Program-made: the position numbers and the translations under genes
Source of the DNA: Eutreptiella sp. 'Long Island Sound 2002'
Lineage: Eukaryota; Euglenozoa; Euglenophyceae; Eutreptiales; Eutreptiaceae
Length of the DNA: 64,000 nucleotides
Assembly (NCBI GenBank): GCA_964036045.1
Contig: OZ038378.1
Location: forward strand, 55,239,995 to 55,303,994
Reading direction: 5' to 3'
Notes under the pieces: model-generated
What the model was told of the DNA's origin: nothing
Databases searched by the model: none
The model's input: only the letters and a program-made list of their open reading frames with translations
Part shown: in pieces, positions 45,801 through 52,500 of the stretch
How the letters are laid out: every line of letters starts with the position of its first letter
How positions within the stretch are numbered: the stretch's first letter is position 1

Positions 45801-46532
45801 CCCCGGCGCCAAGTGAGGGCGCTCACGCGCCGCCCACGGGACCAGAGGCGAGTTCAGAAGGAAGGAGTCCAGTCTGTGCCCCTCCCTCGTGGGCCTCCTG
45901 TCCTCCTCCCGTTCCGGGCCTGCCCTGCGGAAGCCACACTGTTCCCACAGGGCTTGGAACCTCCTCGTGGTAGGGTGCCACGGGGACTCCAGCCACACGT
46001 TGAAGTCCCCTCCGAGGAGCACGGCCCTGGTGCCACCCGCGCTCTTGGCCGCCGCGTACATGGCCACGTCAGCCCAGAAGGACGCCTTAGACGCCCAGGA
46101 GTCGCCGCCGCTACCCGGGCCGTGGACGTTGATGACCGTGAGGGTGCCACCTGCGGTCACCACATCCAGGGCCATGGCCTTGCCCGGCACGATGTCCACG
46201 ATGTCTCGAACCTCCTCCGCGGCGAACACGTCCGCCCGAAGGGCAATCAAGAGCCCGCCGCGCACCGCCGCCGCCGACGCCGCCTGGGCATCCACCCCTG
46301 GGTATGTATGATACCCATGGTGACGCCACTGGTTCTCGGAGTGCACCACACCTTGAGGGTCCTGCAGGCCAGTCTCCTGGAATAGGCCCAGGATGGCACC
46401 CTCGGCCTTCATGATACCCGCCGCCACCGCTTCACCGTCGAGCATACCTGGGGTCACTGGTACACCGTCCCCCCGCATCGAGCCCTGGACGTTCCAGGAC
46501 ACCGCCGCTCTGGTGCCGGAGGCGGGGCCCCT
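39828..46532 (-). CDS. LINE ORF2: APE endonuclease, RT, RNase H-like, CCHC
   Basis: About 2,234 codons lie between the TGA at 46,533 and the stop TGA at 39,828. Numbering from the Val codon at 46,500-46,502, the APE endonuclease spans about 1-255 with SWN (Asn4), QET (Glu43), NVHGPG, GGDFN (Asp166, Asn168), HRLD (Asp212) and GSDH (Asp243, His244). RT spans about 600-900: YRPIALG, DVSKAFD (Asp682), RQGSAESAVLY, and QAYCDD (780-783). An RNase H-like region at about 1,390-1,510 has Glu1425 and Asp1447 (22 apart, as in RNase H1) and a late PDSAAARA, but the first Asp seems replaced (VAVASHG). CCHC is at 1,630-1,647 (CIFCGGPEEDIGHMRLLC). Then come some 570 residues without known match, including a second Cys cluster CHGCGETVSVWVHQC near 2,115. 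No ATG precedes the endonuclease; the first Met (residue 9) lies after Asn4. Expression therefore seems to need readthrough or fusion with ORF1. Confidence 0.88.
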   Translation of the reverse strand, partial: RGPASGTRAAVSWNVQGSMRGDGVPVTPGMLDGEAVAAGIMKAEGAILGLFQETGLQDPQGVVHSENQWRHHGYHTYPGVDAQAASAAAVRGGLLIALRADVFAAEEVRDIVDIVPGKAMALDVVTAGGTLTVINVHGPGSGGDSWASKASFWADVAMYAAAKSAGGTRAVLLGGDFNVWLESPWHPTTRRFQALWEQCGFRRAGPEREEDRRPTREGHRLDSFLLNSPLVPWAARERPHLAPGRSPASLGSDHGPVVLDIPLAVAGKERVTRMAYSHAQGRLHAIRPDSPGVREAVAAVLQKACGDQRLQAWLSSDQDTATMGTSEVQAVFDLLYAFRDDVSRVTGVRMPSGVDPQYPHGQAETEASLDQVLSDQQALAWRAHQLWQRDAAAAGLHSQEATALLQHLRRVDPDLSPASVEDVRAALDQQLRQLETRVEELRDVLRSNRRRSIKDYWRGRVPDLQLRWTAIRGAINVVNYAPSGLWSVRVRESEKVLLEASDVIGEVQRYWEALYAKRPVNLPAFERLVRAHIPTGVPEEWRSVQDYTMQDLKDAVRQAVADDKAPGSNRVTAALIAELPEPVQGLLVHAYRAILRGADVPESWHEAIIWLMPKGTATGNLDEYRPIALGQQDMRMLMTPLMRRFTAVLARKGLAADWQFGAMPGSTAAAPVFLAQRRLQRGMEENHVLAFDVSKAFDTAPHGALALLLRHMGVPEELIRLFHTLSCGSLVRIATAHGPTPSIRLHRGLRQGSAESAVLYLLLLEPLLRSLACKARGDARHAVPPLVQAYCDDLLLIAHSLPQFLEYAAMIARYLTDMGMSLNVSKCAYASTARIHSIMVYLNPGDTAAPWVCLRAKGTVPYLGLRLDPRGMATMKEKHVLRCEALLGWCKNTLGPASVPHEVMAAVVGGIVRYAAPYLSDTAEAVVKLNTAIKAAALQFEKLPKDLSNVAVRSGHGLRLADIQVICRDSVVATVAQLTHHRSMTVRDELRAMLRDMHVQYGVCGQFMVPSASFATHAGNTWVDRVLRAMGTLRVGLLMPSSVYSCVHAHLPQVQWAGRKWVSQSYAFKGRDICILSGPRTDAAVQSLTDPANDLLHARLPCPAPGHWAVQLQECHEDHLHLPHAGVGPHQLDNVWLTGLRDVFRPQLPGPLTHRLIHPVRRKKASKRNRQSAAGDVYVVGGYREEGWDPANPGLSMPFVPLAALLFLLGDVFEGYQQQDDPASVPLLTPHAGGGISPPPLWVVHGQPAFSRACAAVHKCSEWAIVLLLPAGPIPDPDEHSVPEVVRMSNVPHDPHVAVTSLRGGGAVEQGSVVVYQPSCSATVWGAEYTTALDAIKSVCGCDLAWRPHAVYRPRVVLSPELTASSAASLGKVVQSPHSDVAWLEPHRYCWVPVATKVTSSDASPQGDDATNVAVASHGIPTWTGAIYGTVPEAEIIGAAAYLLHTPPSACTVHVVDASVIGAHLRRAQEALYRGIKGPTSHLVNQHALSWIVEGLRRLPRRVGGPHHWVVRQSSHLAAVPLEAPDSAAARAMAPPVHLVLPKEHAILLVPGDNGELEPRVPSMQALQQVREIEWRSLAARTRAHTPLAGACEAMSLGAVHHGPTHRNMLRARDGRLSTMQVMRRWRQKLTRVAIPAHPCIFCGGPEEDIGHMRLLCARDEEVARLLCRRVEEFTAELPLTDRAVEFVAWREHGCRWAESLMAGVVHGDLKRLFAAVRAASSRGPAKARLFVEDMVQIGEDVYARRNHRLTQIMQLPMQDRRRAVYAFLRGDTPFCPPAGRILQRPPWNPFAGLPGDLRATFLRAPLHALLVSRSCIEREEAPSLFPHWMAAVAQAFDRWIGSWVARDITAFREWSRVVSAQSWTQVRGTKVRNPDGQSDPWLQVYANHPAVGNVMGWPREVLPVLQQPLCGLPVLAVAVVLDVGTLWLYDRQLRRAVPAVTEQRSMAVLVGSKQLARVQGDDAQDQVTEAMFSLPEGDDHVAADARHTLDTLGLRAVIEARAGGQRLVLASARGPEQDGVVVIGEVLRDYGWELLAHGTRGPKVARWPRLLESLPEMPDGRPILRPVSTWEEARRSLLSSATARTLTGALLGLQDACCDVWQDLWSQCCDGSCVPSRSVLPQRCHGCGETVSVWVHQCASAPLCGTCQEHADRGWPKARWALRHSGRMSSSAWTTIQGGLKSVRVEGVRCPGAPSAALPLMLWWAALEGDSRILWLWHHGGNGDGVVGAGGAG

Positions 46533-49500
46533 TCATGGCTGCACGTGTGGATCGGGGCCCCCCGCCGGATCCGGATCACTGGACGGAGAGGGGCCACCAG
46601 CAGGCTCTGGGGGACCACCTGCATCCGGCGCGGGTGGCTGGCGAGGTGGCCCCTGACCCCGTGGGCCTCCGCCCGAGGATGTCGTCGCCTGCTGAGACCC
46701 GGCAGATGCGGCGGGCTCCCCCTCAGCCTGCCCGCTGGACGTACTTGCCGCCGTACTCCCCGTAGAAGTCACTGCCCCACGCCGCGCTGCAGACCCAATC
46801 GCCCGAGACCGTGCTGCCGACGGCGACGCCCCGCGCCCCGCCGCAGGGCGGGCACCCGTGGGCAGCGTGAGCGCTCTGGACCCCGCCTGGGCCGACGCGA
46901 AAGGCCCCGCCTGGCCCCCCGGCATAACGCCAGCCAGCATGGCCAGCGCCTGGTCCCGTTGTGCCGGATCAGTCACATGGTCCCGCTGGATGTGGTCTAG
47001 CAGGTCCTTGGGGTGGAGGTGGGTAGGCCGGCAGTGCGTGCCAGCTTTCCATGTGCAGTGACCAGCCCCATCCAGCCGAGACCAGGGGCAGACGTTGATC
47101 GTCTTTGTCCCACGCTGATCCGTGGCCAAGTCACCGCCGAAGTGCCGCAGCACGTACCGAATGTTGACATAGGCGCCATACTGAGGCGGGGGGCTCCTCT
47201 TGGGCGGCGGCTGGGGCGCCGCTTTCGGGGCCTGCTTCGCCGCCGCAGCCGGGGGCGCCGCAGGCCGCACTGGTGGCACGCTTGGTGGTTGCGGCAGGTG
47301 CAGCATTCCCCCCACGGGAAACTGCTCATCCACCCAGCGGCGCCACGCGTCGGCGAACTTCTCCCGGTCGCCCTCGACCCTCCACCTGGAAGTGGAGAAC
47401 GCCCGGAGCCACGGCCCCATGTTCTCCGCCATAACCAGGCGGAGGGCATCTCCTCCGCTCTGCCGGCGGAAGCGTGTCGCGGCCGCGCCTGCCACGGTCC
47501 CCTGGAGGTACAGCGCGTCGCCCCCGTCGCCACTCAGTGTACTAAGGTGCAGGGCCTCCAGGTCGGCGGGGCGGACCGTGTGCACCGTGCCCTGCCCGCG
47601 ATCGTACAGGCGCAGCGCCGAGGAGTGGGGCTCCAACGCCGCCACAACCCAGTACCACGCCCGCGACGCGCTATGCAGCAGTGCAAGCGAGGCTGCCGGC
47701 CTGTTGCTGGATGACTGCGCCGCCGGGGCCCTGGGGAGGGCCGCCGCGTGACCCTGCAGCGCCCTGCATATGCCAGCTGCATGCTCAGCCTGCCACATGT
47801 TGCTCGGGACTACGGGCCAGACGTCCTGCCCTTGGACCACTGGCGGCCGCGTGACCTCCACGAAGACCGCCGGCGCTGGCGGGATGTCCTCGGCCGTGCA
47901 CCTGTGCGCCCTGCGCACCGGCCCCAGCCCACTGAGGCACTCCTGGAACACCCGGTAGCAGGCCGGGCCCCTGGACTGCTGCCTCCTGAGCCGGCACGCG
48001 GTGACCACGACCCACTCCAGTCCCCCCGTTTCCACCCGAACACAGGCCCAATACTCCGCCCCCTCCAACACCACCAGCCGCCCCATATCCGCCATGCCCA
48101 CCGTATGGGTGGAGGACACGCTCTCCACCCTCAGCCACCGCTTGGCGCTCTCTTCCCACGGCTGGGGGGCATGCATCCGCTGCTGCTGCATCGCGTCCTG
48201 CACGTGCTGCAGGGACACTGTCGCCAGCATGGACATCCCCCCGTCCGACGCCGCTGCCATACACAGTAGGGCATGTTGCATGCGCGCCCCGGGCAGCCCC
48301 ACGTTGTGCGGGACGTTTGCCAGGTCCAAGGGCGCGCGGGGCGCCGGCAGGGCCTCCAACACCGCTGCAGGCAGCTCCCCCAGGGACGGCAGACGCGCGA
48401 TGGGCCCCATGTCCCTGTTGAGGACCACCGCCGCCACCCACCGCCTGTCCAGCGCGGACAGGAGGTTGCCCGGCCTCGGCACCCTGAGGAGGGTACCGAC
48501 GGTGGACATGAGGGCGCACACGCCACAGTCCTTGGTGTTGCCGGCCGGCTGCTGCACCTGTGCCGCCCGGGCCTCCGCCAGCAGACGCTCCGCACCCGGC
48601 CACCCCGCCCTCTGGCCCCTGGGTGCCATGCGCATCGTCCGGACCGCCATGTCCCACGTGTGCGGCCATTGGGGCGGGGCCCCCGACACCACAGGCCGGC
48701 CCAGCGGGTCCACTGCCAACCGCGTGTCAGGGGCCACGAGGTGGTGGGCCGTCCAGTGCCGCATGTCCGGCGTCTCCAACCGGTCGAGGTACACCGCCTC
48801 TGAGCCCCCCAGCTCGACGTACCTCGCAATGAGGAGGGCAGCCGGGGTTTGGTCGTGCCGCTGGCCTTCCCACCCCTCCCTCGGGAGCATCATGGCGTGG
48901 GGGGCCAGGCACTGCACCACGTCGGCTGCCAGCGCGACCACGTCGTCGCTGAGCTCCACCCCATGGTCCGCGGCCACCAGGAATTGGTGCCTGGGCTCGG
49001 AGTACACTCGCTCCAGGGCGCCCCGCAACTCAGCTGGCGGGGGAGAGGCGTCTCCGCAGCCCCGCAGCCAGGGGAGTGCGCCCGGGAGGTGCCGCCCCGC
49101 CCCTCCTGACCAGACGGCGGCCCTAAGGACCGGCAGGTCCCGCCAGACAGCCACTGCGACCTGATCGCGCCAGGGCTGCGGCTTGTTGGCACCCCACTGG
49201 AGGACGGCCACTACAGCATGCGTGGTCAGGGGCTCCGCCGTGAGCTGCAACGCCGTCCCCCCGTCGGTCTCGATCACCGTGCCCCTTGGGGCAGTGAAGA
49301 CGTGGCCATCGGCCCCACGGACCGCCACCCATCCCCACAAGACCGCCACGGTCTCCCAGCTGGGGTGGTTGGTTCTCCTGGGCAGGACCACCACCGGTGG
49401 GCACGGGCCGTTGGCGGCCCACACGCGCCATTCCACTCCCACAAGACGCTCGTGACCAGGGGGCCGGTACACCTGGGGCCACGCGTCTGGGAGCTGGCGA

Positions 49501-52500
49501 TGGACAGCGGTCCACACGTCAGCCCCGCCAGCCCGCGTGAACTGAAGTCCCCCCAGGATGTCCCCGTCCACAGGGCTGGGGAGGCGGGCGGTGCGAACTT
49601 CCAGCCCCTGACTCAGGCGAAGCCCTGGCCCCTCTCGGTCTCCCAGCAGCGAGACCTCCGGGTCCGTGGTCGCAAGACGAGCCGCCACCGTGGGGAGATG
49701 CAGGGAGACAGTCCACGGCTGGACTGAGACGGGCTCGCGAGGGAGGTCAGGGCAGGCCGCCACATCACTGCCATCCCTCGCCCAGCTGAGCGCCCTGTCC
49801 CACCACTGCGCCCACGCACCCGGCGCTGCCGGCAACGACCAGGACAGGTACGTCACGACCGCCTTAGCCTGCCACTCGCGAGGGTCCATGCCGGCGGGGT
49901 GTGTGTGCCACGTGCACACCCATCCCAGGTTGGCCTCCTGGACGGTGACCATGTCCCTCCACGGGACCACCGGGAACGGAGTGAGCAGGGCCGCCATGCC
50001 ACACGGCAACGCCACCGCCCACTCGGTCAGGCCCCCACTCTCCACCGCATACACCACCGCCGGGAGTCCTCCCCCTTGCGCCTTTACCACCGCATCCTGC
50101 AGCAACGTCCCGTGGCCCCTGCCGTGGTCCCGGCTGCGGTCCAGGCTGAGAGCCCCCACACGGGCCATGGCCTGGAGGATCAGGAGCAACTCCTGGGGTA
50201 CTCCCCGCGGCACCGGCGGCTGGGGGTGGGCGTACCGGCAGGCATCTGCCCGCATGCACCATCCCTTGGCCCAGTGCCTGCAGGTTTCCTCCTCCCCCGT
50301 CTTCGGCCCAGCCTTATCCGCCACCCCCGGCTCCCTGGGGCTCACCTCACGCGCTTCCTTCGCCCCCACGATCACCAGCTCCTCGTCCTGCTCCCCGGCA
50401 CCCTGCGCCTCCTCACCCTTGAACTCCGGCTCCTCGTCCTGCTCCATGGCGACCTGCGCATCCTCACTCCCCCTGCGCTGGTCCTCCTCCTCCAGTTCCT
50501 CCGTCGTCGGCGGCGGGCCCGCAGCATCCGAGATCCTCGCCAGGGCCGCCGCCACAATGGCCTGCACGTCCACCTCCTCCCTGGCCACCTCCGGCTGATC
50601 CTGCTGCTGCTCCTCCCCCGTGGGCTGCTCTTGCCCCACCTCGTCACCGCCACGGCCTGCTTCCCCGTCTCCCCCCACCGGGATCGCGCGTTCAGACCCC
50701 TGGTGGGCGGCGCTCCCGTCGAGGCGCGTGCCCACCACCACCAGCAGCTTGAGGTCACCGCCGCGGCTCTCAAGGCGGTAGCTGCTGGAGGTGGGGACGA
50801 GGACCGCCCCATCCCCGGTCAGCAGCAGGCGGTCCGCGCCGAACACGACCTCTGCACCCTCGGGGTGCAACGCCACCAGGAGCGCATGGGACCCCAGCGC
50901 CTGGGGTGTGAGGGGCCGCCCAGCCTGCTCGCGACGCCAAGCGTCAGCCCCACCCCGCCACAAGGCCACGTACAGGCCTTCGTCCCGCCGCACGTCCTCC
51001 AGCCCTGCCTCGCCCATCAGGCGCACCACGGACAGGCGCACCGACAGGGGGAGGCTTTCCTGGGGCTCGGCCGCCCGGACATCACCGGGGTGATGACCCA
51101 GGACCGCCGCATCCCCCAGTTGGACACAGCGGACCTGGCCGTCGCCCGGGGACGCCGCCGCCAGGGCCATCTCCCGGGCGACCTGCCCTGGGCGCTGGAG
51201 CTCATAGCGCTCCAGGGCGCTCGCCAGCATCTCTGCCCCCCGCTGCCCCGTGCCCGTGAGGCGGTGCCTGTGGGCGCCCTCGGCCGCATGGTACCTGCAG
51301 TGCCGCCGCTCACAGCTCCCCAGGGGAGGGGGCGGCACCGCAGTGGGCATGGGCCGCAGCGGCTCGTTGGCCGGGTCCTCGTCCATGCCGGCGTAGACGT
51401 CGGGCCCGGCGTCGTCCTCAAACATGAGGGCCAGCGCCGACTCGCCGGGCCCGTATGCCTCCTCGTCCTCCACTTCCTCCGCTTCCTGCCCCCCCTCCGC
51501 CCCGTCCCCGGCTGCGACCACCGCCGGCGGCGTGCCCGGCCGCGGCGGGAAGGGCGCCAGAGGCCGCTCGTCAGCGCCTCCGCCCCTTGCCGCCTCCGCC
51601 GCGTCCAGCCGTGCCCGCAAGTTGTCGGGCAGCCGGGCCCAGCTGGTGCCCGCATGGAGGTCCATGCTGTACGCCAGCCCCGCCGGACACGGCACACCGG
51701 GTGCCACCTGGCGCCACTCCCGCCACTCCCACATCCACTCCTCCACTCCTTCCCCCTTGGCACGTCCCCCACTGGGCTCCACAACCCCGCCGCCCTCCGC
51801 TGGCGTTTGCGCCTTCGGCACACCCCGCCCCGCGTCCTGTCCCCCCGAAGAAACCGCCTCCGTCGACGTCTCCTTGGCCCCGTCCGTCCTCGGGGCGACA
51901 GCCGCGAGCGCCTGTGCTATTAGCTCGCCGGCGTCAGCCCCTTCCGGCGCGGCTCCCCCACTCCTCACGGCCGTCCGCCGGTACTCCTCCAGGGCCTGCG
52001 CGAGCAGCTCGCTGATGCCTCGCGGGCCAGCCACTGCCGCCTCCTGCGCCGCATCCTCCCCCGCTTGTACCCCCGTCGTAGTCCTCCCCACGGGGGCCGC
52101 GCCCTGCATCCCACCCGGCACCAGTGGCTCCGGGCCCGTCGGCACCACGGGCGGGGCCTCGCGCGGCACGGCTGGGTCTGGCATCTGGACCGTCCGCGGT
52201 GGCGACCCCGCCGCGGGAACCTCCGGTTGAGGCTCTGCCAGGGGCGGCGCAGGTGCCCCCATACTCTTCGCCTCGCCCGGGGGCACACCATGTGCCTCCC
52301 CTTGCGACACCCCCTGCTGCTGGGCGCCCCGCCCCGGTCCTGGAGCCGGCACCGGTACCGGCACCGACACGGTGTGCTGAGGCATCGGCCGTGAGTGCCG
52401 CTGGGGCGGGGGGCGAGGGCATTCCACATGCAGGTGCGGACTGTGATGGTGATGGTGACGGTGAGGGTGGACGGGGTGCCGTGGCACAGCCTCTTGCGAC

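Noticed and set aside
46489-46537. ATGA overlap as a stop-restart signal for ORF2
   Set aside because: The ATG is in a different phase from ORF2 and its frame stops after about 34 codons.
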